64,000 nt of DNA from CAMLIZ01 sp040758375 (GTDB lineage: Bacteria > Pseudomonadota > Gammaproteobacteria > Burkholderiales > Burkholderiaceae_C), in assembly GCA_040758375.1 (NCBI GenBank), contig JBFLWE010000011.1, positions 23,540 through 87,539 of the forward strand. The letters are read 5' to 3'. Below the pieces are notes generated by a model that made no database searches, was not told the DNA's origin, and saw only the letters and a program-made list of their open reading frames with translations. Shown piece after piece: positions 54,920-64,000 of the stretch (the stretch's first letter is position 1; every line of letters begins with the position of its first letter). The position numbers and the translations under genes are program-made.

Positions 54920-55204
54920 TCAGGCCGTGGGCGCCGACTTGTACACGAGCTGCAGGCCGTGGCCGCGGCTGTAGTAGTAGTCGCCATTCGGGCTAATGAC
55001 GACGGCGCGGCCCTGGCGCACGTCGGTGAAAAACTGCCAGCCATGGCCCGGTTCGCCAGCCTGGGGCGAGACGGCGACGGCCTGCATCCCCGAAGCGGCC
55101 TGCTGATGGTCCTTGGCCGCCTTGCGATGGTCGCGTGCCTGCGCAGCGAGGCCGATCGTTGCTGCCGCGATGCCGAGCGCCACGCCGATGTTGCTGAGCT
55201 TCAT
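54920..55204 (-). CDS. Small secreted protein at the head of the redox cluster
   Basis: 94 residues. A signal peptide (MKLSNIGVALGIAAATIGLAAQA) is followed by a mature part with DHRKAAKDHQQAASG and then GWQFFTDVRQGRAVVISPNGDYYYSRGHGLQLVY. Several histidines and tyrosines are present but no heme motif. The family is not recognised. It is the first gene of the minus-strand series that includes the decaheme cytochrome, 17 bases before the 54-residue gene. Confidence 0.8.
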   Translation of the reverse strand: MKLSNIGVALGIAAATIGLAAQARDHRKAAKDHQQAASGMQAVAVSPQAGEPGHGWQFFTDVRQGRAVVISPNGDYYYSRGHGLQLVYKSAPTA

Positions 55205-55467
55205 GATCGTTCCTTTCGAGCGGTTCCAGTCGACGCTGACTGTGCGTCTACTGTGGCCGCCGGAACTTAGGAGTGTCTGAGCGGCCTGCGTCGGCCGACA
55301 CCAGCGGCGTTTCGGCTCCTAGGCAGGTCAGGTGCAAGGGGGCCGTGCGAAGGTCCGGTTTCAGCATCGAGAGAGACCGACTGCTTGTGGCCGACACCGG
55401 CCATCCCATCACCGGCCAACCAGCATCCGCCATCACCGCACCTTCGCCCGGCTTGCCCGTACCACCC

Positions 55468-56760
55468 CTACGAGAAGTGCAAGCCCCCGATGCGCGTCCA
55501 CGGCAGCAACAGGCGTCCAGTGTCCAGGCGCTCCCGGCTCACGGCCTGCAGCTCCCTCAGCATTTGCGCCATGTTCCCCGCGATCATGGTTTCCGAGAGC
55601 GCCGGGCCCACCGCGCCGTTTTCGATCAGGAAGCTGTTCTTGATCACACCCGAGAAGTCGCCGTTGGGCGCCGGGTTGCCCATCGACAGCCGGCCCACGA
55701 TGGCGCCGCGCGCCACGCCGGACACGAGCTGCGCGCGCGGCGTGTCGCCGGCAGCCACCTCCCAGCCGCCGGCCACCGGCACATGCGGCAGGCCGGTCTT
55801 GCGGCTGCCGTAGAGCGAGGGCGTCAGCGTCTTCAGCACGCCGGCGCCCACCACCTGCACCGGCGGCGTCACGAAGGCATCGGCCGACAGCGGCGCCACG
55901 CCGGGCGCCTGGAAGCGGCTGCTCAATGTGAACAGCGGCGAGGCGATCGCCTGGCCCACGCGTTGGCGGTACAGCGAACTGCCCGCGATGAGCTGCATGT
56001 CGCTGAGCTGGCCGAGCAGCCAGCCGAGCAGCGACTCCAGCGCCGGCGGCGTGAGGATCACGTCGCCGACGAACTTGGCGCCCAGCGGCTGCGTGTGGAT
56101 CTGCTGCTCGGTGTCGCGCATCATCTCGCCGATGCCGAAGTGTTCGGCGGCGTGGCGGCCGGCCAGCTCGTCGGCGCTGCCGCCGGTGTAGTTGAACGAG
56201 CTGGCCTGCTTGCCCTCGCGCGCGGTGCCCATCAGCTCCATCGAGTACCAGCCGAGGCTGCAGTCGATGCGGCTGCCGCCGCTGGTGAGGGTGTGCCAGC
56301 GCTGCAGCATGTGGCGCGCGGCAGCCTCCTCGATCTGCATCTTCGGCGTCTCGGCTTCGCGAAACGCCAGCAGCTCGCGCACCTTGTCGGCCAGCAGGTC
56401 CAGGTCGGGCTGTTGCGGGCCTTGCACGATGTTCGCCTGCTGCCCGGACGAGACCGCATTGGCGGGGTCTTCGGGTGCGCTCTGCGCATCGGCATGCAGG
56501 CGCGCGATGCCTTCGCGCACCGCCTCGGGGCTGAAGTCGGCGATCTCGGTGCTGGCCATGCGGCCGCCGGCAATGCCCAGCAGCGAGAGCTTCAGGTTCT
56601 CGGTGCTGCGCAGCAGGCTCGCCTCGTCGTGGTTGACGTTCAGTTCGTCCTGCGCCGTGTGGCTGGCACTCACCTGGGCCTGGTCGAAGCCCTGGGCCAG
56701 CATCTGCTGCAGCGCCTGTGCGGCCACGGCGCGAAGATCGAGGGTGTCGTTGTTGCTCAT
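55468..56760 (-). CDS. pmbA: TldD/PmbA-family metalloprotease subunit (PmbA-like)
   Basis: 430 residues from the ATG at 56758-56760. It has the PmbA/TldD-type beta-rich fold and the C-terminal family pattern SMGNPAPNGDFSGVIKNSFLIENG and ALSETMIAGN. It lacks the HEXXXH zinc motif, as expected of the PmbA (TldE) partner. The TldD-like gene starts 14 bases upstream, so the two make the usual heterodimer that processes peptides or modified natural products. Confidence 0.86.
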   Translation of the reverse strand: MSNNDTLDLRAVAAQALQQMLAQGFDQAQVSASHTAQDELNVNHDEASLLRSTENLKLSLLGIAGGRMASTEIADFSPEAVREGIARLHADAQSAPEDPANAVSSGQQANIVQGPQQPDLDLLADKVRELLAFREAETPKMQIEEAAARHMLQRWHTLTSGGSRIDCSLGWYSMELMGTAREGKQASSFNYTGGSADELAGRHAAEHFGIGEMMRDTEQQIHTQPLGAKFVGDVILTPPALESLLGWLLGQLSDMQLIAGSSLYRQRVGQAIASPLFTLSSRFQAPGVAPLSADAFVTPPVQVVGAGVLKTLTPSLYGSRKTGLPHVPVAGGWEVAAGDTPRAQLVSGVARGAIVGRLSMGNPAPNGDFSGVIKNSFLIENGAVGPALSETMIAGNMAQMLRELQAVSRERLDTGRLLLPWTRIGGLHFS

Positions 56761-56774
56761 GTGCTGCTGCCTCC

Positions 56775-58115
56775 TCATTCGCCACCGAGATGGGCGCGCA
56801 CGCGCAGCGCGGGGCCGCCCATCGACACCACCATCGGCTGTTTCTTGCCGCAATAGCCGGAGCAGTTCCACACCAGGTCGTTCGAGACCGCGTCGCAGCT
56901 TTGCAGCACCTTGATCGCCGAGCCGGAGACGGTGGTGTCGCGGATGGCCGCGCCGAGCTCGCCTTCGTTGATTTCGTAGGCCAGCGTGATGCCGAACATG
57001 AACTCGGTGGTGGAGTCGGCCTGCCCGTTGGCGGTCTTCATGAGCAGGTAGCCTTGCTCCACGCCGGCGATCATGTCGCCGAGCGACTGCGTGCCCGGCA
57101 CGATGACCGTGTTGCGCATGCGCACCAGCGGCTCGTCGTTGGGCGCATAGGCGCGTGCGCTGCCGGTGGCTTCGATACCGAGCCGGGCCGCGGTCTCGCG
57201 GCTGGACATGAAGCCGGTGAGGATGCCGTCGCGTATGAGCACCGCGTCGCGCGCCGGCGTGCCTTCGTCGTCGGCGTACACCGGGATCATCGTTTCCTGG
57301 CCCTGGAAGCTGTGGGCCACGTCGATCATCGTGACCAGTTCGCTGGCCACGCGCTGGCCCACCAGGTCGCCGGTGACCGCGCCGCCCAGCACCAAGTCGG
57401 CCTCGCAAGGATGGCCCATGGCCTCGTGCGCCAGCATGCCGGCCAGCTCGGGCGCCAGCACCACCGTGCTCAGGCCTCCGCGCGCGGGCACCGCATGGCG
57501 CTTGGCCTGCACATGCCGGTACAGCTCGTCCAGTGTGGGGGTGAGCGCCTCGACGGACAGGTCCAGGTCGGCCAGGCTGCCCTTGCACGACAGCGGCTCC
57601 ATCAGCTCCACCGGCGCGCCCTGGTCGTCCTCGGCCACGAAGATCAGGTAGCACAGCGCGCGCTGGATGCTGTTGAGCACGTCGGCGCCGTGGCTGGTCA
57701 CCAGCCGCTTGCTGTGGTGTTCGTCGGACAGCGCGAAGCGCGTGGACTTCAGGTCGGGGTAGCGCTGCTTGCAGAACGCATGCAGCGCGCGCAGGCGCTC
57801 CACGCATTCGGCCTGGCTGATCGCGGGCCGGCCCTGGAACACATGCTCGCCGCGGTAGCTGCCGCCGGGCAGCGGCAGCGCTTGCTTGGCGCCGAAGCGC
57901 GCCATGGCCTTGGCATTGGCCGTGGCCTTCTGCGCCAGCCGCTCGATGGTGCCGGCATCGCTTTGCGGCGCGGAGGCAAAGCCCCAGTAGCCGTCGCGGT
58001 AGGTGCGCACGCTGGCGCCGGTGTCCACCGTCTGCAGGTTTTGCGTGAGGTTGCCGTCGACCATGAGGATGCGGCGCTTGCGCAGCTCGTGGCGGCGGGT
58101 TTCGGTGTAGTGCAT
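56775..58115 (-). CDS. tldD: TldD-like metalloprotease
   Basis: 446 residues from the ATG at 58113-58115. The zinc-binding HEXXXH motif is visible as LAHEAMGHPCEADLVLGG near residue 245. The following PVYADDEGTPARDAVLIRDG and the C-terminal cysteine region WNCSGYCGKKQPM fit TldD. With PmbA it forms the protease pair implicated in microcin maturation and toxin-antitoxin peptide degradation in E. coli; the natural substrate here is unknown. Confidence 0.88.
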   Translation of the reverse strand: MHYTETRRHELRKRRILMVDGNLTQNLQTVDTGASVRTYRDGYWGFASAPQSDAGTIERLAQKATANAKAMARFGAKQALPLPGGSYRGEHVFQGRPAISQAECVERLRALHAFCKQRYPDLKSTRFALSDEHHSKRLVTSHGADVLNSIQRALCYLIFVAEDDQGAPVELMEPLSCKGSLADLDLSVEALTPTLDELYRHVQAKRHAVPARGGLSTVVLAPELAGMLAHEAMGHPCEADLVLGGAVTGDLVGQRVASELVTMIDVAHSFQGQETMIPVYADDEGTPARDAVLIRDGILTGFMSSRETAARLGIEATGSARAYAPNDEPLVRMRNTVIVPGTQSLGDMIAGVEQGYLLMKTANGQADSTTEFMFGITLAYEINEGELGAAIRDTTVSGSAIKVLQSCDAVSNDLVWNCSGYCGKKQPMVVSMGGPALRVRAHLGGE

Positions 58116-58179
58116 GCCATCTCCCTGGGCAGGCAGTTGGGGTGGGCCGATGATAGGCATTCGGCCCACCCCTGTTGCC

Positions 58180-59406
<1,227 letters not shown>

Positions 59407-59481
59407 CTTCGTTCCTGTGACAGTGGAGGAAGCGAAGGCTTGAAGACACCCCGGGGCCGGGAACCGCGACGCCATCAATGA

Positions 59482-59511
59482 CGAAGGCCACGAGGGGTCT
59501 CGTGGCCTTCG
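59482..59511. terminator. 13-base-pair perfect hairpin upstream of argD
   Basis: CGAAGGCCACGAG (59482-59494) and CTCGTGGCCTTCG (59499-59511) form a perfect stem with a GGGT loop. It lies 76 bases upstream of the argD start and 101 bases beyond the carotenoid oxygenase stop. No U-run follows on either strand, so it may be a weak terminator for the oxygenase gene or an attenuator-like structure in the argD leader. Confidence 0.6.
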
Positions 59512-59612
59512 GTGGATGAACGCTCGAAACCTCTCAACGCAAACGTCGGGAGAGTCGTCGGGAGTGGCGGATCGCGTTCATGCGGCGCAGCATAACCGAA
59601 CTTTGGCCGCCG

Positions 59613-61058
59613 TCACGCCGACGCCGGCAGCCACGCACCATGAAAGCCGAACGGCACGACGTGCGGCAGCTCGATGCGGGCCTGCTCCTGCAGCGTGGCC
59701 GCGTCGAGCGCCACGATCACCGAGCCGGGGTCTTCATCGGCCAGCGTGTGCACGAGCAGCACGCCGTCGTCGTCGGTGCTGCCGCCGGGCCGGGGCACGA
59801 ACAGCGGCTCCAGGCTCAACGCGTGCTCGCGCTGCCAGCGCCGGATCTCGCCGCTGGCCAGGTCGAGCTTGAGCACCTGGTTGAAGAACTCGCCCGGCGT
59901 GGCCTCGTCAACGCCCGCGCCGAACACATGGCGCACCGGCCCTTGCAGCGCCATGCCGTGGTGCACCTGGGGCAGGTCGAAGCGGCCGGGCAGTGTCTCG
60001 ATGCGGGCACTGCCGGCGCCAGCGGCGAGCACGAAGCGCAGGTGCCGCGGCAGCCAGTCGCGGCCCAGCGGGTTGGCGCGCAGGCGGTCGATCATCAGCT
60101 GCTCGTTGACGCCCGGGTCCACGGTGCACAGGTCGAGCACGATGTCGTGGCCGGCGTCGAAGGCCTGCGGGGCGTGGAAGGCCAGCAGCGGCGGCGCGTC
60201 CCAGCTGCGCACCCGGCCGTCGGCCAGCGATACCGCATGCAGGCGCGAGCCGCCGGCCGGCAGCCAGTCGAAGTGTTCGATGTAGGGCTCGCCCGAGAAC
60301 AGGAAGCGCAGCGGCTGCGCGCGCAGCGCGGCTTCCCACAGCACCGCGTGCGTGGCGGTGAGCGCGAACGCATGCAGGTAGCCGGCGCGCTTGACCGGGA
60401 TGCTGGCCTTGACGTGCCGTTGCCCGTCGTCGGTGGCGTGGAACAGGCGGTACTCGCAGGTCCTGCCCAATGCGATGCCCACGTTCCACCAGCGGCCCTG
60501 GGCATCCACGCGGGGGTGGGCCGCCATCAGCGGCAGCTTCTGCTCGTCGCGCCAGCGCAGCTCGCCCAGGCTGTCGAGGGTGTAAGGATCGAACCAGTGC
60601 GCGCGGTCGCTTTCGGTGGTGGCGATGCAGCGCTTGCCGATGCGGCTCATCACCACGGCGGCGTTGTCGGTGCGCGGCGGGTTGGCGATGCTCAGCAGCC
60701 GCGACAGCAGGCCGCGGCCGTCGCGCGTGCCGTAGCCGCCCAGCACCGGCTTGCCGGCGGCCAGCGAACGCTCGTAGGCCTCGCTGCGCAGGAAGCGGCT
60801 GCGGTAGCTGAGCGGCTGCCCCGTGCCGGGAATCTGCAGCGCATGCAGTTGTGCCAGTCCGTCGAACCAGTGCAGGAAGCGGCCCTGTGGCAGGTCCCAC
60901 AAGGCGGGGCCGTTGAGCAGGCAGGTGCCGCGCAGCCACCCGGGCAGTTGCCCGCGCAGCGGCACGGTGGCGACATCGCCCTCTTCATGCCGCGACAGGA
61001 AACCGCGGCGCCGGCCGTCGGGGGAGGGGATGGCATGCGTGGGTGTCATGCGAGGCAT
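59613..61058 (-). CDS. Carotenoid oxygenase (RPE65/CCD family)
   Basis: 481 residues. The seven-bladed propeller family is recognised by its four iron-binding histidines in AAHPRVD, YLHAFALT, LAFHAPQAF and GFHGAW (C-terminus), with the conserved surrounding NGPALWDLPQGRFLHWFDG at the start. It cleaves carotenoids or related polyenes and stilbene-like compounds to aldehydes or ketones. Starts at 61058 or 61049 are both possible. No carotenoid synthesis genes lie in this window, so the substrate is open. Confidence 0.92.
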   Translation of the reverse strand: MPRMTPTHAIPSPDGRRRGFLSRHEEGDVATVPLRGQLPGWLRGTCLLNGPALWDLPQGRFLHWFDGLAQLHALQIPGTGQPLSYRSRFLRSEAYERSLAAGKPVLGGYGTRDGRGLLSRLLSIANPPRTDNAAVVMSRIGKRCIATTESDRAHWFDPYTLDSLGELRWRDEQKLPLMAAHPRVDAQGRWWNVGIALGRTCEYRLFHATDDGQRHVKASIPVKRAGYLHAFALTATHAVLWEAALRAQPLRFLFSGEPYIEHFDWLPAGGSRLHAVSLADGRVRSWDAPPLLAFHAPQAFDAGHDIVLDLCTVDPGVNEQLMIDRLRANPLGRDWLPRHLRFVLAAGAGSARIETLPGRFDLPQVHHGMALQGPVRHVFGAGVDEATPGEFFNQVLKLDLASGEIRRWQREHALSLEPLFVPRPGGSTDDDGVLLVHTLADEDPGSVIVALDAATLQEQARIELPHVVPFGFHGAWLPASA

Positions 61059-61135
61059 GCAAAAGCATCGTTTGAGCGGCGGCTCATCCTGCAGTGCAAT
61101 GGCACCAGCGTCAAACCGATTCCCTGGAGGATGCG

Positions 61136-61423
61136 ATGAATGCCTTGCATGCGGCGGTGCTGTGGCCGCTGGGCCGCAACGACCTGCTGACCTTGGGGCT
61201 GCAAGCCGGCGAGCGCGTGCGCTGTGACCGCGGCACGGTCTGGGTCACGCTGGATGGCAACGCGGAAGACCTGGTGCTGGCCGCGGGCGAGGAATACCGG
61301 GCGCCGCACGCTCAGGTGCTGCACGCATCGGGGCTCGGCCAGGGCCCGCTGGCGGTACTGCGCCAGGTGTCGCCGGTGCCTGCGGGCCTGGTCAGCGCGC
61401 CGGGGCCCGCGCGGGCTGCGTGA
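61136..61423 (+). CDS. DUF2917-family protein
   Basis: 95 residues from the ATG at 61136 behind CTGGAGG. The DUF2917 core is GERVRCDRGTVWVTLDGNAEDLVLAAGE, a small cupin-like beta domain common in Betaproteobacteria and without known function. The C-terminus is Ala/Pro-rich. Its last 32 bases overlap the dsbB gene on the opposite strand. Confidence 0.85.
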   Translation: MNALHAAVLWPLGRNDLLTLGLQAGERVRCDRGTVWVTLDGNAEDLVLAAGEEYRAPHAQVLHASGLGQGPLAVLRQVSPVPAGLVSAPGPARAA

Positions 61424-61889
61424 GCACCAGCGCGCCCATGGCGCCCAGCAGGATGTACAGCGCCAGGCTGTAGAACTCGTAGGGCACGCCCAGCAGGTTC
61501 ACCGCCGCGTCGGCGCAGGTGGCGCGCGCCTGGAACACTTCGGGCATCAGCGCGTCGAGCCCGGTGCTGCTCATCACGCGGTCGGCGAAGGTCAGGTTGC
61601 AGGAGGTGGAGGCCGCGGCCACGAAGTGTTGCCACAACGCCGCCACCACGCCCTCGATGGCCAGCAGCATCACCGCGCCGCCGGCGATGCGCTGGGCAAG
61701 CTTGCTGCGCAGCAACAAGCCGATCACGCAAGCCAAGGCAATAGCCGCGAACACCAGGCGCTGCAGCACGCACCAGGGGCAGGGCTGCATGTCGAACACA
61801 TGCTGCGACACCAGCGCGGCGCCGATGGCCGCCAGCGACAGCAGCGCCCCCAGGCCCAGCAGCAGGACCGGCCGTTCGCGCAGGCCCAT
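61392..61889 (-). CDS. dsbB: Disulfide bond formation protein B
   Basis: 165 residues with four membrane helices. The first periplasmic loop contains MQPCPWCVLQRL with the quinone-linked CxxC pair, and the second loop holds TSCNLT to ARATC with the pair that reoxidises DsbA. It transfers electrons from DsbA to quinone. It directly abuts the RidA gene (the RidA stop and dsbB start are adjacent), so the two are cotranscribed. Confidence 0.95.
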   Translation of the reverse strand: MGLRERPVLLLGLGALLSLAAIGAALVSQHVFDMQPCPWCVLQRLVFAAIALACVIGLLLRSKLAQRIAGGAVMLLAIEGVVAALWQHFVAAASTSCNLTFADRVMSSTGLDALMPEVFQARATCADAAVNLLGVPYEFYSLALYILLGAMGALVLTQPARAPAR

Positions 61890-62354
61890 TCAGCCGACCT
61901 CGGCGACGAGGTCGATCTCCACGCAGGCACCCAGCGGGATCTGCGCCACGCCGAAGGCGGCACGCGCATGCGCACCCACCTGCGGGCCGAACACCTCGCC
62001 CAGCAGCTCGGAGCAGCCGTTGGTGACCAGGTGCTGCTCGGTGAAGCTGGGCGTGCTGTTGACCAGGCTCACGACCTTGACGATGCGCCTGACTTGACCC
62101 AGGTCACCCACGGCGGCTTTCAGCGTGCCCAAGAGGTCGATGGCGACTGCGCGCGCCGCGGCCTTGCCTTCCTCGGTGCCCATGGTCAGGCCGAGTTGCC
62201 CCACCCAGGGCTTGCCGTCTTTCTTGGCGATATGGCCGGACAGGAACACCAGGTTGCCGCTGCGCACGAAAGGCACGTAGGCGGCGGCCGGCACGGCCAC
62301 CGGTGGCAGCGCGATACCGAGTGCGAGCAGGCGGTCTTCGACGGTCGTGGACAT
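61890..62354 (-). CDS. RidA (YjgF)-family protein
   Basis: 154 residues. It shows the RidA-like pattern: YVPFVRSGNLVFLSGHIAKKDGKPWVGQLG and the C-terminal AHARAAFGVAQIPLGACVEIDLVAEV. It belongs to the Atu1953-like branch rather than canonical RidA, so enamine/imine deaminase activity is possible but not certain. It is located immediately upstream of dsbB. Confidence 0.9.
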   Translation of the reverse strand: MSTTVEDRLLALGIALPPVAVPAAAYVPFVRSGNLVFLSGHIAKKDGKPWVGQLGLTMGTEEGKAAARAVAIDLLGTLKAAVGDLGQVRRIVKVVSLVNSTPSFTEQHLVTNGCSELLGEVFGPQVGAHARAAFGVAQIPLGACVEIDLVAEVG

Positions 62355-62505
62355 GACGATGCGGTGAAAGGGAACCGATGGAAAAGGGGCATGCTACACG
62401 AGGGTCTTCGGTCGCACGGCGCCGCGTTGTCCCTCCCTCCAATGGGGGTCTGGCATGCAGGCACGGCTCGGGCGATCATCCCGCCACACAAGGAGACAAG
62501 CCCCC

Positions 62506-62952
62506 GTGATCTTCCTGGTCGTCGAAGACGATGCGGTCATGCAGCAAATCATCGCGGGCATGTTGGGCCGGCTGGGTTTTCGTTCGCGCGTGGTGTCCGA
62601 TGGATTCGAAGCGCTCGAAGCCTGCGCCGCCGAAGTGCCGGGTGCCGTGCTGATGGACCTGCAGATGCCGCGCATGGACGGGCTCACCGCCACGCGGGAA
62701 CTGCGCCGCCGCCAGCGCGAGGAAGGCCTGCCGCGCTTTCCGATCATCGTGGCCAGCGCCTTCTATTCGCCCGACGACCGCGCCGCCTGCTTCGAGGCCG
62801 GGGCCGACGGCTTCGTGACCAAGCCGCTGATGCTGGCCAAGCTGGGCGCCGAGATCTACCGCGTGGTCGGGCGCCATGAGAGCGATGCCGCTTCTACACT
62901 GCGGCAATGGCAACGGGAGGAGGCGCCGGCCACGACCGCCAGGGGGGGCTGA
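62506..62952 (+). CDS. Stand-alone response-regulator receiver protein
   Basis: 148 residues from a GTG at 62506, preceded by AAGGAGA. The CheY-like receiver domain has acidic residues in FLVVEDDAVM, the phospho-acceptor aspartate in VLMDLQMPRMDGL and the lysine in FVTKPL. No output domain follows, only a charged tail that overlaps the start of comEC by 46 bases. No histidine kinase is nearby, so it may act through protein contacts. Confidence 0.9.
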   Translation: MIFLVVEDDAVMQQIIAGMLGRLGFRSRVVSDGFEALEACAAEVPGAVLMDLQMPRMDGLTATRELRRRQREEGLPRFPIIVASAFYSPDDRAACFEAGADGFVTKPLMLAKLGAEIYRVVGRHESDAASTLRQWQREEAPATTARGG

Positions 62953-64000
62953 GCGCGCATCGGGCAGGAACCGGGCTGGCCGCGTCGCTGCTGGCCTGGC
63001 TGGGCGGCATTGCACTGCAGCTTCAGCAGCCGGCCTTGTGGCCGGTGTCCTGGTATGTCGGCCTTGCCATCGCGGGTGCCCTGCTGGCGGCATGGGGCTG
63101 GCGCTGGCAGCGCGGCCTCTTGCTGCTGGCGCTGCTGGTGCTCGGCTTCGGCTGGACAGGCTGGCGCGCGAGCGAGCGGCTGGCGCAGGCGCTGCCCGCG
63201 GCGCTGGAAGGCCAGGACCTGTGGGTGACGGGCGTGGTGGCGGCGCTGCCGCACGGCTCGGCCGTCGGCACGCGGTTTCTGTTCTCGGTGGAAGGCGCCC
63301 AATGGCGCGGGCAGGCGGTGCAGCTGCCACCCCGGTTGGCGCTGGGCTGGTACCGCGGCTGGCACGACGAAGCCGGCTTGGGCGATCCGCGCGACGAGCT
63401 GCGCGCCGGCCAGCGCTGGCGCCTGCCGCTGCGCCTGAAGCGCCCGCACGGCAGCCTCAACCCCGGCGGCTTCGACTACGAACTCGCGCTGTTCGAGCAA
63501 GGCGTGCGGGCCACCGGCTATGTGCGCGCCACCCCGTCGCAACCGGCGCAGCGGCTGGACGATGCCGCCGGCTATCCGGTCGAGCGTCTGCGCCAGGCGG
63601 TGCGCGATGCGGTGTTCGAGCGCATTGCCGACCCGCGCGTGGCCGGCGTGCTGGCCGCGCTGTCCATCGGCGACCAGGGCGCGATCGAGCGCGAGGACTG
63701 GGAGCTGTTCCGCGCTACCGGCATCGCGCACCTGGTCAGCATCAGCGGCTTGCACGTGGCCATGTTCGCCTGGCTGGCCGGCGGCCTGATCGGCTGGGCC
63801 TGGCGGCGCAGCGAGCGCCTCGTGCTGTGGTGCCCGGCGCCCTGGGCGGCACGTTGGAGCGGGGTGCTGGCCGCGGCGGGCTATGCGCTGTTGTCGGGCT
63901 GGGGCGTGCCGGCGCAGCGCACCGTGTGGATGCTGGTGGTCGCCGCCGCGCTGGCAACGTCCGGGGTGGCCTGGCCCTGGCTGCTGGTGCTGCTGGCGGC
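62907..64000 (+). CDS. comEC: ComEC/Rec2-family DNA uptake protein (5' part)
   Basis: 364 codons are visible before the window edge; the ATG at 62907 starts inside the receiver gene in another frame. After two or three membrane helices (LLAWLGGIALQL and others) comes the DUF4131-type OB-like region, including HGSLNPGGFDYELALFEQG. The Competence domain begins near residue 270 with HLVSISGLHVAMFAWLAGG. ComEC forms the inner-membrane channel for single-stranded DNA in natural transformation. The C-terminal metallo-beta-lactamase-like part would lie outside the window. Confidence 0.92.
   Translation, partial: MATGGGAGHDRQGGLSAHRAGTGLAASLLAWLGGIALQLQQPALWPVSWYVGLAIAGALLAAWGWRWQRGLLLLALLVLGFGWTGWRASERLAQALPAALEGQDLWVTGVVAALPHGSAVGTRFLFSVEGAQWRGQAVQLPPRLALGWYRGWHDEAGLGDPRDELRAGQRWRLPLRLKRPHGSLNPGGFDYELALFEQGVRATGYVRATPSQPAQRLDDAAGYPVERLRQAVRDAVFERIADPRVAGVLAALSIGDQGAIEREDWELFRATGIAHLVSISGLHVAMFAWLAGGLIGWAWRRSERLVLWCPAPWAARWSGVLAAAGYALLSGWGVPAQRTVWMLVVAAALATSGVAWPWLLVLLA

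Noticed and set aside
61392..61423. DUF2917 tail overlapping dsbB as a special overlap
   Set aside because: A 32-base convergent overlap is small and both frames remain family-like; nothing suggests function beyond compact packing.

Overview
The window is chromosomal DNA from a high-GC betaproteobacterium, most likely a Burkholderiales member of the Rubrivivax/Leptothrix/Comamonadaceae type. The evidence is the very high GC third-position bias, the dapA-bamC-MBL hydrolase gene order, an ECF sigma factor with a TPR kinase, a DUF2917 protein and betaproteobacterial-style CoaBC, Dut, ParE, ParC and RoxA proteins. I saw no rRNA, tRNA, CRISPR array, insertion sequence or prophage. Most genes are tightly packed, and many neighbours share ATGA, GTGA or TGATG overlaps.

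Layout. 0-12.7 kb is largely housekeeping: a cyanide-insensitive-type bd oxidase (cydAB), coaBC-dut, a SlyD-like isomerase, the ribosomal oxygenase roxA, a small lipoprotein with a perfect bidirectional terminator, an MBL-fold hydrolase, bamC, dapA, a methyltransferase, an SDR oxidoreductase, a 40-residue membrane peptide and an MFS transporter. 13-20.5 kb holds a signalling module on the minus strand (ECF sigma factor, Calx-beta/delta-60 lipoprotein, membrane Ser/Thr kinase with TPRs), flanked by two plus-strand orphans. A short CCCTA-type element recurs upstream of the module genes. parE follows.

22.7-29.1 kb is a five-gene block with an alkyl-DHAP-synthase-like flavoenzyme, a GlpD-like dehydrogenase, an FGGY kinase, an AraC-family regulator and a GNAT; it looks like a glycerol or glyceryl-ether pathway. 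29.2-39.7 kb contains a lytic transglycosylase, an alkylation-repair operon (ada, a 2OG-Fe oxygenase, alkB), several uncharacterised genes, a WYL regulator, a HupE/UreJ-like protein with a TPR partner and a DMT exporter. A 943-residue LysM-like orphan precedes parC (42.8-45.1 kb). A DJ-1/PfpI protein and a paired c-di-GMP phosphodiesterase and cyclase follow.

49.4-55.2 kb is the most striking accessory block: two small membrane or secreted proteins, a membrane-anchored flavin/2Fe-2S reductase, a b-type cytochrome, a decaheme c-type cytochrome and a P-type ATPase, all on the minus strand with overlapping redox genes. It reads as an electron conduit from the cytoplasm to the periplasm. 55.5-64 kb returns to core genes: pmbA-tldD, an argD-like aminotransferase with a strong leader hairpin, a carotenoid oxygenase, DUF2917, dsbB, a RidA protein, a lone receiver domain and the 5' part of comEC, which runs off the window.
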